From UMGS172 sp045637775 (lineage in GTDB: Bacteria; Bacillota; Clostridia; Oscillospirales; Acutalibacteraceae): a DNA stretch of 64,000 bases. Position 1 is the first letter of the stretch. Every line of letters begins with the position of its first letter. Below, one piece after another: positions 1 to 7,930 of the stretch. A program made the translations under genes and the position numbers. The DNA lies in NCBI GenBank assembly GCA_045637775.1, contig JAZUAC010000014.1, positions 40,974 to 104,973 on the forward strand. The letters run 5' to 3'. Below the pieces are notes generated by a model. That model ran no database searches, was not told the origin of the DNA, and was given only the letters and a program-made list of their open reading frames with translations.

Positions 1-2
1 TT

Positions 3-404
3 CAGCCCGAGTATTACTGCGGTGACTACCGTTTGAACGACAAGGAAATGTACTTGGGGTTATCAAAGGAAACGGCGGTTGAATGCTTTAATTTTGGCAC
101 TTCTCCCGACCCGAAGCTTATTCCGAGAATCACCTTGGATGAAAACGGTGTGAAAAAGGAAGCCCTTGTTGATAAAAGCAACACCGATTGCTTTATAATC
201 AACCGAATCACCTTGTGCGATGCCGATTACACCGCCGATGTGAACGACAGTTATGCCATTTACATTGTGACCAACGGCAACGGAAAAGTGACAGGCGATG
301 CTTACGAAAAGGCACTCAAAAAGGGTGATTACTTCTTCATGCCTGCCACCGCTATGGGCAAATTCACCCTTTCGGGCAATTTGGAAGTTGTTGAGTGTTA
401 TTGA
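3..404 (+). CDS. Class I mannose-6-phosphate isomerase-like protein, C-terminal fragment
   Basis: The reading frame is open to the left edge of the window, so the gene is cut and only about 133 C-terminal residues are visible; the in-frame TTG at 33 is not a believable start. The visible part looks like the C-terminal cupin half of a type I phosphomannose isomerase: a stretch about a GFSPDPK-like linker (here FGTSPDPKLIPR), then a beta-rich segment ending in a cupin-type GDYFFMPA turn and a final VVECY strand. Such enzymes interconvert mannose-6-phosphate and fructose-6-phosphate, but many Clostridial homologues act on other sugars. It sits 9 bp before an FGGY sugar kinase and is surely cotranscribed with it, which fits a sugar isomerase plus kinase pair. 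The substrate is not determinable from this fragment. Confidence 0.6.
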   Translation, partial: QPEYYCGDYRLNDKEMYLGLSKETAVECFNFGTSPDPKLIPRITLDENGVKKEALVDKSNTDCFIINRITLCDADYTADVNDSYAIYIVTNGNGKVTGDAYEKALKKGDYFFMPATAMGKFTLSGNLEVVECY

Positions 405-413
405 GGTAAAAAT

Positions 414-1649
414 ATGCAGATAATAGGAATTGATATTGGCACTACCGCCGTTTGCGGTGTTGTGCTGGACGCCGAAACAAAACAGGTGCTTCAATCCAAA
501 ACCGTGAACAGTAACGCGTTTTTGGAAGGCAAGCCTTTTGAACGCATACAGTCGGTCGACCGTATTGTGTCACTTGCCGATGAGATTTTGAACGGCTTTG
601 TGAATACCGAAACCGTTGGAATTGGCGTAACAGGTCAGATGCACGGCATTGTTTACTATGACAATGACGGCAAGGCAGTTAGCCCCTTGTACACTTGGCA
701 GGACAAACGCGGTGAGCAACCGCGAAACGGCTCAACCTATGCCGAGGCTATGAACAGCCACACGGGTTACGGACTTGTAACCGACTTTTACAACCGCGAA
801 AACGGTCTTGTGCCCCAATCGGCGGCTAGCTTTTGCACCATTCACGATTATTTTGTGATGCACCTTTGCGGTTTGAAAAAGGCCAAGATGCACACAACCG
901 ATGCCGCAAGTCTTGGTTGCTTCTGTCTTGAAACCAACCGCTTTACGGTGGATTGCGACATTGATGTTACCGCCGACCTTGAGATTGCAGGCCAATACAA
1001 CGGCATTCCCGTCAGCGTTGCCATTGGCGACAATCAGGCAAGTGTTTTGGCAAGCCTTTGTGACTCACGCGATGTGCTTATCAACATTGGCACGGGAAGT
1101 CAGGTTTCGGTTATAACCGACAAGATAGTGACCGCCGACGGAATTGAAACCCGCCCGTTTTTTGACGGAAAATATTTGGCAGTGGGTGCCGCTTTGTGCG
1201 GTGGTCGTGCCTATGCTGTTTTAAAGGATTTCTACAAGGCGGTTTTGGGTAATGTTGCCGAGGTTGATGACGGTGAAGTTTATAAAATAATGGACAAAAT
1301 GCTTGACGGTGCCGATTCGTCACCTTTGAATGTTGACACAAGATTTTCGGGTACACGCGGTGACCAAAGCATCAAAGGCAGCATCGCCAACATTTCGTTC
1401 GACAATTTCACACCCCAAAACCTCACCTACGGTTTTCTTTGCGGCATGATTGACGAGCTTTATGATATGTACAAAAAAATGGAAACACCGTGTTTCGGTG
1501 CGGTGGGCTCAGGTAACGGATTGCGCCTTAACCCCACCTTGCAAAGAATTGCCGAAAAACGCTTTGGCTCAAGGCTCAAATTGCCACCGTATACCGAAGA
1601 GGCTGCCTGCGGTGCAGCACTGTCGGTAATATCGGCATTGAATATTTAA
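414..1649 (+). CDS. FGGY-family carbohydrate kinase (sedoheptulokinase/xylulokinase-like)
   Basis: 411 residues with the FGGY kinase landmarks: the N-terminal phosphate loop GIDIGTT (5-11), the GQMHG sugar-site motif near 74, a GDNQAS motif near 205 holding the likely catalytic aspartate, the second phosphate loop NIGTGSQ, and a GxGNGxRxN adenosine motif near 365. It would phosphorylate a ketose or polyol with ATP in the cytoplasm. It is shorter than typical xylulokinases (about 490), and GQMHG together with the length is closer to sedoheptulokinase-type members, so the substrate is left open. RBS GAGGT lies before the ATG. It follows the truncated isomerase by 9 bp and is followed by a strong terminator, so the two end an operon. 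Confidence 0.82.
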   Translation: MQIIGIDIGTTAVCGVVLDAETKQVLQSKTVNSNAFLEGKPFERIQSVDRIVSLADEILNGFVNTETVGIGVTGQMHGIVYYDNDGKAVSPLYTWQDKRGEQPRNGSTYAEAMNSHTGYGLVTDFYNRENGLVPQSAASFCTIHDYFVMHLCGLKKAKMHTTDAASLGCFCLETNRFTVDCDIDVTADLEIAGQYNGIPVSVAIGDNQASVLASLCDSRDVLINIGTGSQVSVITDKIVTADGIETRPFFDGKYLAVGAALCGGRAYAVLKDFYKAVLGNVAEVDDGEVYKIMDKMLDGADSSPLNVDTRFSGTRGDQSIKGSIANISFDNFTPQNLTYGFLCGMIDELYDMYKKMETPCFGAVGSGNGLRLNPTLQRIAEKRFGSRLKLPPYTEEAACGAALSVISALNI

Positions 1650-1656
1650 TAAAAAC

Positions 1657-1694
1657 AAACCCAACCGAAAGCTAAAATGTCCTCGGTTGGGTTT
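1657..1694 (+). terminator. Rho-independent terminator after FGGY kinase
   Basis: A perfect 12-bp inverted repeat (arms 1657-1668 and 1683-1694, core ACCCAACCGA/TCGGTTGGGT) with a 14-nt loop and T residues at the 3' end, 7 bp after the kinase stop codon. Confidence 0.85.
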
Positions 1695-1734
1695 TGCTTA
1701 TCGCATTTAAAGCGATAAGCAATTAAAATTTTTA

Positions 1735-1763
1735 TTGCAATAGTGATTTTGATATTATATAAT
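1735..1763 (+). promoter_or_regulatory. Sigma-A type promoter for the ycaO-like gene
   Basis: TTGCAA (1735-1740), 17-nt spacer, perfect TATAAT (1758-1763). It lies between the kinase terminator and the YcaO start, leaving a leader of about 45 nt. The YcaO gene is thus its own transcription unit. Confidence 0.7.
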
Positions 1764-1816
1764 TAAGGTGTATGTAGAAATTTCCTTATGATTTATGAAA
1801 GGCACGGAAAATACTG

Positions 1817-3646
1817 ATGAGTTATATTGATGAAAAATTCAAGGATATGTCGCCTGCCGACACTGTGGCGAAAATCCAAGGGATTTTGAATGACCTCGGT
1901 GTTGAGGTTTTTGAAAAGTGGAACGACTCGGGTGTTGAGCACTGCTATAGTCTGACACTTTCGGGTAAAGGCGGTGTTCCTTCGTCCAACGGTAAGGGAA
2001 TTACCAAAGAATTTGCCAGAGCCAGCGCCTACGGCGAATTTATTGAACGTTTGCAGGGTGGCTTGCACCTTTATAAATATCAATCAATCGGTCGCGACAG
2101 CGACATGTATTTGCAAAGCTTTGCACCCGATGTTAAATACATGACTGTGGGAGAACTTATTGAAAACGGCGAGTGGATGGACCCTATTATCGAAACCTAT
2201 AAAAATCCTGCCATCACACGTGAAAGCATTGCCGAGCTTTGCAGAGTTTATGCCTGCTCATATGACGGTAAAATCTTGACCGTTCCGTTTTACAGTGTTT
2301 TTGAGAAAAAGCATGTTTATCTTCCCATGCATTTCGTTGATCAGATTTATGCCACCAACGGTTGCTGTGTCGGTAACACCCGTGAGGAAGCTTGGGTTCA
2401 TGCTTTATCCGAAATGATGGAGCGTCACGCTTCATTGAATGTACTGACAAGTGGAAAATCTGCGCCCAAAATACCCGACGAGGTCATAAATCAGTTCCCT
2501 GTTGTCTCCAAAATCATTAACGATATCCGCAAAAGCGGTGATTTCGATATTGATATTTTTGATTATTCCATCGGCAACGGTTTTCCCGTTGTTTCAACAA
2601 GGATCATCAACAAAAAGACCCAGGTGTATAGAGTAAACGTTGCAGCTGACCCTGTTTTTGAGATTGCTTTGCAGAGAACCCTGACCGAATTGATGCAAGG
2701 TAAAAACATACATAACTTTACCGCAGGTCATGGCGGTAAAATTATGGCAAAGCTTTCGGATTTTCCAAAAACCAGCAATGTTATCAACCAACTTGAGACA
2801 GGTAACGGCGTTTACACTGCCGACTTTTTTGCCAATGAGTTGACCTGCGACCGTGAGCCGACCCAATTTGCCGACAAGAGCACCAAGAACAACAAAGAGC
2901 TTTTAGAATATCTTTTGGGACTCTACCGCGACCTTAAACAGCCTGTTTATGTTCGCAACTTCTCGTATCTCGGATTCCCCTGCTACCGATTTGTTGTTCC
3001 CGGTTTTTCCGAGGCTATGGCAGTAAGACTTTATGAGCCTATACCCGAGTATGCCATTGCTGAAGAAGCCTCTAAGGTTTATAAAAAGCCAAAGTCTGCC
3101 GACATTATCGGTCACAACTGGCTTTTGAACCACACCAAGATGATAAGCACTGTTTACGGTCGCTATATGCAGTTTGGCAGAATCAGTGGATTGCCTTTCT
3201 CCTCACCAAAAGACGGTTTCTTGCTCGTCTCAGCCACAAGAGCCTATTGTGCTTATATGCTCGGTCAGTATTCAAGCGCCGTGAAATACATGGAGTCCTA
3301 TGTGAAGTCATCGATCGCCGATGAAGAAACAAAAGAGTATTTTGCTTGCGTCAACAGGTATCTTGAGCTTGTTTCCATGAATGTGGATGACGCAAAGGTG
3401 CGTTTGGTGCTTAAAAAATTCTTCCTTGAGCGTTATGTGACCGCCTTGTTTAATGCGCTTGACAACGGCAAAACCCCTTATGACGATTACCTTTTGGAGT
3501 GTGACCCCATAAGCGGTGAAAATTGTGAGTCTTGCAAGTATAAAGAGGCCTGCCGTTATGCTCACGCCAAGGATGTTTACCGTCGTGCAGGTGAGGTTTA
3601 CAAGACCTTTACCCACGGTCAGGATTTCTCGGAATTTGAGCTTTAA
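1817..3646 (+). CDS. YcaO-like ATP-dependent backbone-activating protein
   Basis: 609 residues of the YcaO superfamily, enzymes that use ATP to activate amide carbonyls by phosphorylation, as in azoline or thioamide formation. The ATP/Mg site is visible as AYGEFIERL (71-79, Glu74 and Glu77) and as NGCCVGNTREEAWVHALSEMMER (in parts, 181-203), matching the family pattern NGxxxGxTxEEAxxxALxExxER; an ELMQGK segment follows. Length and the N-terminal GKGxTKExAxASAxGE layout resemble E. coli YcaO (about 590 residues), whose role is tied to RimO and ribosomal protein S12. The C-terminus lacks the PxPxP tail of azoline-forming cyclodehydratases. Instead it has Cys562, Cys570, Cys573 and Cys579, a possible metal or Fe-S site. 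No E1-like/ocin-ThiF partner, TfuA or small precursor ORF is adjacent. Own promoter and terminator. The family call is firm; the substrate is unknown. Confidence 0.88.
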   Translation: MSYIDEKFKDMSPADTVAKIQGILNDLGVEVFEKWNDSGVEHCYSLTLSGKGGVPSSNGKGITKEFARASAYGEFIERLQGGLHLYKYQSIGRDSDMYLQSFAPDVKYMTVGELIENGEWMDPIIETYKNPAITRESIAELCRVYACSYDGKILTVPFYSVFEKKHVYLPMHFVDQIYATNGCCVGNTREEAWVHALSEMMERHASLNVLTSGKSAPKIPDEVINQFPVVSKIINDIRKSGDFDIDIFDYSIGNGFPVVSTRIINKKTQVYRVNVAADPVFEIALQRTLTELMQGKNIHNFTAGHGGKIMAKLSDFPKTSNVINQLETGNGVYTADFFANELTCDREPTQFADKSTKNNKELLEYLLGLYRDLKQPVYVRNFSYLGFPCYRFVVPGFSEAMAVRLYEPIPEYAIAEEASKVYKKPKSADIIGHNWLLNHTKMISTVYGRYMQFGRISGLPFSSPKDGFLLVSATRAYCAYMLGQYSSAVKYMESYVKSSIADEETKEYFACVNRYLELVSMNVDDAKVRLVLKKFFLERYVTALFNALDNGKTPYDDYLLECDPISGENCESCKYKEACRYAHAKDVYRRAGEVYKTFTHGQDFSEFEL

Positions 3647-3653
3647 ACAATAA

Positions 3654-3699
3654 AAAACGACAGAGAATGTATTTAACGTTTTACATTCTCTGTCGTTTT
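3654..3699. terminator. Bidirectional terminator between ycaO-like and M16 genes
   Basis: An 18-bp perfect inverted repeat (3654-3671 and 3682-3699) with A residues on the left and T residues on the right. It lies between two convergent genes and can end transcription from both. Confidence 0.88.
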
Positions 3700-3707
3700 G
3701 TTTTGTG

Positions 3708-4964
3708 TCAATTTTTAAAAAGCTCAAGCATTTGCTTGTAAAATTCTTGGATTTCGGTTTCGCCAACTGCCGAAAGCGCTATGCTTTCGGGGTTGGTTGT
3801 TATTTTTGCAACCTCCAAGACCTCGTCCAAGGTAACCTCGTTAACCTTTTGCAAAATAGCGTCAAGGTCGGTATACTTGTTGTCAAGCAACAGTTGTCTG
3901 CCTGTTGATGAGGCGATCGATGACATACTTTCATTTGAAAGCACCAGACCTGCCTTAAACTGTTCGCGGGTCATTTCGACCTCTTCTTTTGAGATTTCGG
4001 TGCAATTTTTAAGTATCTTTTGAACCTCGCAGAAGAACCTTTCCTGATTTTTGGGTGCCAACCCTGCCGAAATACCGAAAAGTCCCGTTCCGAGGTAGTT
4101 TGATGTAAAGGAATAAGCCGAATATGCCAAGCCCAATTCTTCACGGATACGGCGGTTTATTCTTGACGATGCCGCACCACCGATGATGGACGAAAAGAAT
4201 GCCGAAGCATATCTCAACTCATGACCGTGAGGCAGTCCGTTAAAGCAAAAAGCCACCTGCGTTTGCTCGGACTGACGGTTACAAAGTGTTATTCCGGGGT
4301 TTATGGTCATACTCTCGAAAGCAATCGGGTTTTGGGTGTTTCGCCACGAGCCAAAATAACCGTTCAGTATCTCAAGCACGTTTTCGCGGTCGAAATTACC
4401 GCAAACCGACACCACAATACGCTCGGGCACATAGGTCTTTGCCATATATTGACGCAAGCCCTCGGCAGTAAGGCTTTTGACCGACTCCCGCGTGCCTAAA
4501 ATGTTGTAGCCCAAGGGTTTGCCCTTATAGCAAAGCGCCGTCAGCATATCGGAACAATGGTCCTCGGGTGAGTCTTCATACATACCGATTTCCTCTAAAA
4601 CAACACCCTTTTCGGTCTCGATATCGTGAGTATCAAACAAGGGATTACAAATCATATCGCACAGAAGGTGCATTGTTTTGGGCACATGCTCGGTCAAGGC
4701 ACGGGAGTAAAAACAGGTATACTCCTTGGTGGTATAAGCATTTAGCTGACCGCCCATCATATCCGACTCGCGGGCAATATCCTCAGAGCTTCTGGTGGTT
4801 GTTCCCTTAAACACCATATGCTCGATAAAATGTGACGCGCCGCAAAATTCGGGATTCTCAAATCGGTTGCCTGCTGCAACAAATATACTTACTGCCGCCG
4901 AATGTGCCTGCGGTTTTTGGTCTAAAGCAACGGTAAGTCCGTTGCTTAAAATGATTTTTTCCAT
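3708..4964 (-). CDS. M16 family zinc metallopeptidase (YmxG/MlpA-type)
   Basis: 418 residues. The inverted zinc motif HxxEH is present as HFIEH (45-49), and the third ligand is Glu125 in VVLEEI, 76 residues downstream, the spacing expected of M16. The C-terminal half (RRIREELGLAYS, about 250) is the second M16 fold repeat. Length fits the single-chain bacterial insulinase-like family such as B. subtilis YmxG rather than the large pitrilysins. It probably degrades or processes peptides in the cytoplasm. Convergent with the YcaO gene but on its own promoter (5000-5028). A link to peptide processing by the YcaO neighbour is possible but not shown by the sequence. Confidence 0.88.
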   Translation of the reverse strand: MEKIILSNGLTVALDQKPQAHSAAVSIFVAAGNRFENPEFCGASHFIEHMVFKGTTTRSSEDIARESDMMGGQLNAYTTKEYTCFYSRALTEHVPKTMHLLCDMICNPLFDTHDIETEKGVVLEEIGMYEDSPEDHCSDMLTALCYKGKPLGYNILGTRESVKSLTAEGLRQYMAKTYVPERIVVSVCGNFDRENVLEILNGYFGSWRNTQNPIAFESMTINPGITLCNRQSEQTQVAFCFNGLPHGHELRYASAFFSSIIGGAASSRINRRIREELGLAYSAYSFTSNYLGTGLFGISAGLAPKNQERFFCEVQKILKNCTEISKEEVEMTREQFKAGLVLSNESMSSIASSTGRQLLLDNKYTDLDAILQKVNEVTLDEVLEVAKITTNPESIALSAVGETEIQEFYKQMLELFKN

Positions 4965-4999
4965 TCTGTCCCTACCCTATTTAAAAATGAAGCACACTA

Positions 5000-5028
5000 A
5001 TTATATTACATTAACGATAATAAGTAAA
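5000..5028 (-). promoter_or_regulatory. Promoter for the M16 peptidase gene
   Basis: On the minus strand: TTTACT (5028-5023), 17-nt spacer, TATAAT (5005-5000), about 35 nt before the start codon. Confidence 0.65.
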
Positions 5029-5114
5029 GACCTATTATATACCAACTCGACTTTACCCCATTACAAAGCCAACGCTTGGGGCGAATTTGACAAAATGGTT
5101 GACTGGGATAAATA

Positions 5115-5161
5115 TAAAAAAACGCACGCTGAAGAATTTTGGTCTTTAGCGTGTGTTTTTT
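5115..5161. terminator. Bidirectional hairpin terminator after SDR gene
   Basis: A near-perfect inverted repeat of about 19 bp (core ACGCACGCTGAAGA and TCTTTAGCGTGTGT) bordered by A and T runs, immediately downstream of the minus-strand SDR stop codon. It also insulates the M16 promoter. Confidence 0.8.
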
Positions 5162-5163
5162 GT

Positions 5164-6042
5164 TCACTTTGACCCTCGGTAAATATCTTCTGCCGTTATA
5201 AAAATCTGTCGGCTTTCATCGGTTGAGCAGGTTTTAAGGCGTTTGTGCTTTGGCAACCCCCACACATCAAACCACCTTGGCCCTATCCAGGTGTGGTATT
5301 CGGTTGGCTGAAACACACCTTTTAAGATACTCAACGCGGCACGTTTGGGTTTCATAAAAATTATCTTCATGGGGTGCTTTATAACGGCAAAAATCAGCGG
5401 TGGGTAGTGAGCCGTGATATTGGTGAAGGTTATGCCCGGATGAACTATCGAAAGCCTTACCGCGGTTTCATGCTTAAACCGTTCAAAAAGCGCAAACATG
5501 AGATACCTTTTGGCGTTGCCATACACCTTTGATGATGCGGTGCGTTTGGCAAAATCAATGTCCTCGGGGTCGCTTTTTGAATAGTTGTGGGCAATGCTTC
5601 CCACCGCAACAACGGCGCCGTTTACAGCACGAAGGTTGGGCAAAAGCTCACAAATCATATAATAGGGTGAGGCAAAGTTTATCTGAAACACATTGTCAAG
5701 CCCCGTTTTGCAGGTCTTTCGGGGAATACTGTATGCACCTGCATTGTGCATAAAAACATCAATAGGCAGTTGCTTTAAGGCTTCGGTGGCGGTTTTCACC
5801 GAGTCAATATCCTCAAGGTCGATTTCAATGCGGTGAATGTCGGCATTGGGAAAATCGGCTTTAAGCTCGGTTTCCAAAACTGCCGCTTTGGTTTGGTTGC
5901 GGTCAAGCATAATGAGTTTTGCACCGAGTTTCAACAAATATCGACACAGCTCGCAACCCAAACCACCCGTCGTGCCCGTTACGGCAACGGTTTTGGATGC
6001 AAGGTTGTGTGTGTTAAGCTTCAGCCATTTTTCAATCCCCAT
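5164..6042 (-). CDS. Short-chain dehydrogenase/reductase (SDR)
   Basis: 292 residues, classical to extended SDR with a Rossmann fold. The NAD(P) loop is TGTTGGLG (22-29), the NNAG-equivalent is HNAG near 106, and the catalytic YxxxK is YGNAK near 175 preceded by a Ser in AVGSIAH. The length and the C-terminal segment (PKRAALSILKGVF, TWIGPRWFDVWG) resemble retinol dehydrogenase/WWOX-type SDRs common in Clostridia. Substrate unknown. Good RBS (AAAAGGAGATATAGC before ATG). Single gene between a terminator and an AT-rich intergenic region. Confidence 0.85.
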   Translation of the reverse strand: MGIEKWLKLNTHNLASKTVAVTGTTGGLGCELCRYLLKLGAKLIMLDRNQTKAAVLETELKADFPNADIHRIEIDLEDIDSVKTATEALKQLPIDVFMHNAGAYSIPRKTCKTGLDNVFQINFASPYYMICELLPNLRAVNGAVVAVGSIAHNYSKSDPEDIDFAKRTASSKVYGNAKRYLMFALFERFKHETAVRLSIVHPGITFTNITAHYPPLIFAVIKHPMKIIFMKPKRAALSILKGVFQPTEYHTWIGPRWFDVWGLPKHKRLKTCSTDESRQIFITAEDIYRGSK

Positions 6043-6116
6043 GCTATATCTCCTTTTGTTTTATAAAAGAAATATATCATAAATAGGCCGATAAAACAAG
6101 ATGGTTGTTCGCAAGT

Positions 6117-6132
6117 GTGCTTCATGAAGCAC
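6117..6132. promoter_or_regulatory. 16-bp perfect palindrome upstream of SDR and DUF3592 genes
   Basis: GTGCTTCATGAAGCAC is a perfect palindrome in the 268-bp AT-rich region between the divergent SDR gene and the small membrane protein gene. It could be a dimeric regulator operator. A TATAAT at 6177-6182 could serve the rightward gene, but its -35 match is poor. Confidence 0.3.
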
Positions 6133-6310
6133 GGTTTACAAAAAATCCACGATTTTTGGTTTTATTATGTTTTAATTATAATATAACACGCCAAATCAAC
6201 GTTTTCAAATATATACTTTGATGTCCTTGTTTTTTTGATGCATCTGTGTTATGATTGACAAAACAGATTTTGAAAATTGGTGTTTTAAATTATTGTAAAA
6301 AGGTGGTAAA

Positions 6311-6742
6311 ATGACAAACGCGAAGAAATGGAAAAAGATTTTTTTGATTATAAGTATAGTGTTGTTTGTAATAGGAGTTTTGTTTGCTATTATAGGTATA
6401 TACACAGATAAAAACTACAAAGAAAACAGTATGGCTTGCGATGCTGTGATTACCAATGTTAAGACCGAAAGCTCAAGTGATGAGTGGACTTCATATTCTC
6501 ACCGATACTACGGGGAATATACGATTGACGATAAAATCTATTCAGATATTGAAATTCTGAAAACAGAAACCCATTCATCCAAACCCGATTATCAGATAGG
6601 ACAGATTATAAGAATAAAGGTGGACGGTGACAATCCGTCAAAATTGGCTGAAAAGGGCACAATCCCATATATCATAGGGTTTTCCCTTCTTGGTTGTGGC
6701 GTTTTTTTAATGATAATCAGAAAATTGGTAAAGCAAGTTTAA
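6311..6742 (+). CDS. Small membrane protein, DUF3592-like
   Basis: 143 residues with one hydrophobic helix near 11-31 and a second near 118-137, flanking an extracytoplasmic beta-rich stretch of about 85 residues. The arrangement (TM, ACDAVITNV..., YxGEYTIDDKIY, QIGQIIRIKVDGDNPSKL, TM) is that of DUF3592 proteins, whose function is not known. RBS AAAGGTGG. Followed by a terminator. Nothing nearby suggests a role. Confidence 0.65.
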   Translation: MTNAKKWKKIFLIISIVLFVIGVLFAIIGIYTDKNYKENSMACDAVITNVKTESSSDEWTSYSHRYYGEYTIDDKIYSDIEILKTETHSSKPDYQIGQIIRIKVDGDNPSKLAEKGTIPYIIGFSLLGCGVFLMIIRKLVKQV

Positions 6743-6761
6743 TTGTTGTAGACACAAAAAC

Positions 6762-6783
6762 GGGAAGTGAAAAATCACTTCCC
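6762..6783. terminator. Terminator between convergent DUF3592 and pit genes
   Basis: Perfect 9-bp stem GGGAAGTGA/TCACTTCCC with a 4-nt loop, preceded by A residues and followed by ATTTTT. It can act in both directions. Confidence 0.8.
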
Positions 6784-6809
6784 ATTTTTATGTCTTATGT
6801 CGAAAAAAG

Positions 6810-7841
6810 TCACACGCATAAGCGACTGCACAAAATCTTTGTGAACACAAACCCTATTACTGCCGCCACGGGAAAGGTCAACACCCACACGATGAGCATT
6901 GCCTTGAAGGATTTTAGTTGGTCGCTTAAACGGCGGTCGCACAGTCCTGCGCCTAAAACCGCCGATGATTTTGCGTGAGTGGTTGAGGCAGGTAATCCAA
7001 GCGCCGCCAATATAACCAATCCAACCGCCGAAACAAGGTCGGAACAAAAGCCCGATTTTGGGTCGGTCGGTGCAAAATCCTTGAATCTTTTAATGATTTT
7101 CCTGCCACCCAACAATGTGCCTGCCGATACTACGGCGGCCGAGGTCAAAACCGTCCACAACGGCACTTTTGCCGTATCTGCTTGACCGTTTGCGCACAAA
7201 ACCGCTGTCAAGGCAAGCACGCCTGCAAGCTTTTGTCCGTCCTGCGCACCATGTGAGAATGACGACAAAGCCGCACCCACCACCTGCAGTTTTTTAAAGG
7301 TGCTTTGGGGCAGGGTCGACTGCCGTTTGAAGGTGTTTGCCACAAAAAATGTCGCCACCGCCACCGGCACGGTTGAAATCAGTATCCCCAGCAATGCCTT
7401 AAACCATTCGGTGCCGTTTATTGCCGAAAATCCATCCACCGCCACAGCCGACCCCGAAAGTGCCGCCATTAAAGCATGGCTTTCACTTGTGGGCAACCCG
7501 AATCGAAGTGCAAAAAGTGCCCACAAAACCACTGCAATAAACGAGGCAGTGAGTGCTTCGAGGGCATGGCTTTCAACCGAATCAAGCCCCGAGATACTAT
7601 AAAGACTTATCGCCACCGAGCTTCCCATAAATGCCATTGCTCCTGCACCCAAAAAGTTGCACACCGCCGACAGAATAACGGCGCTTTTCGACCCCACCGC
7701 GCCCGAATGAATAGCGGTAGCGATGTTTACAGGTGCATCGGTCCAGCCGTTGACCAGCATTAAAGCCAATGACGAAAAAAGTGCTGCGAAGCATAGAGGT
7801 GATGAGGTGCAAGCGGAAAATATTTCTCTGAATTGTGTCAT
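6810..7841 (-). CDS. pit: Inorganic phosphate transporter, PiT family
   Basis: 343 residues, very hydrophobic, around ten predicted membrane helices. The PiT signature occurs as NGWTDAPVNIAT near residue 31, a variant of the GxNDxxN motif, and the second copy is degenerate near GLPASTTHAKSSA close to the end; a GLPTSESHAL segment sits in the middle. These are the two inverted repeats expected of PiT carriers that import phosphate with H+ or Na+. No PhoU-like (DUF47) partner gene is adjacent, whereas many Pit genes have one. RBS GAGGTG before ATG. It diverges from the GH13 gene. Confidence 0.87.
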   Translation of the reverse strand: MTQFREIFSACTSSPLCFAALFSSLALMLVNGWTDAPVNIATAIHSGAVGSKSAVILSAVCNFLGAGAMAFMGSSVAISLYSISGLDSVESHALEALTASFIAVVLWALFALRFGLPTSESHALMAALSGSAVAVDGFSAINGTEWFKALLGILISTVPVAVATFFVANTFKRQSTLPQSTFKKLQVVGAALSSFSHGAQDGQKLAGVLALTAVLCANGQADTAKVPLWTVLTSAAVVSAGTLLGGRKIIKRFKDFAPTDPKSGFCSDLVSAVGLVILAALGLPASTTHAKSSAVLGAGLCDRRLSDQLKSFKAMLIVWVLTFPVAAVIGFVFTKILCSRLCV

Positions 7842-7859
7842 CTAAAACACCTCTCATAC

Positions 7860-7888
7860 TTGAAATTACGGCAAAAATGAGATATTAT
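7860..7888 (+). promoter_or_regulatory. Promoter for the GH13 gene
   Basis: TTGAAA (7860-7865), 17-nt spacer, TATTAT (7883-7888). A further TATAAT-like run follows at 7892. Located in the 90-bp gap between divergent pit and GH13 genes. Confidence 0.55.
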
Positions 7889-7930
7889 ATCTATAATGTG
7901 TAAGCAATTATATTCTTTAAGGAAGTTGTT

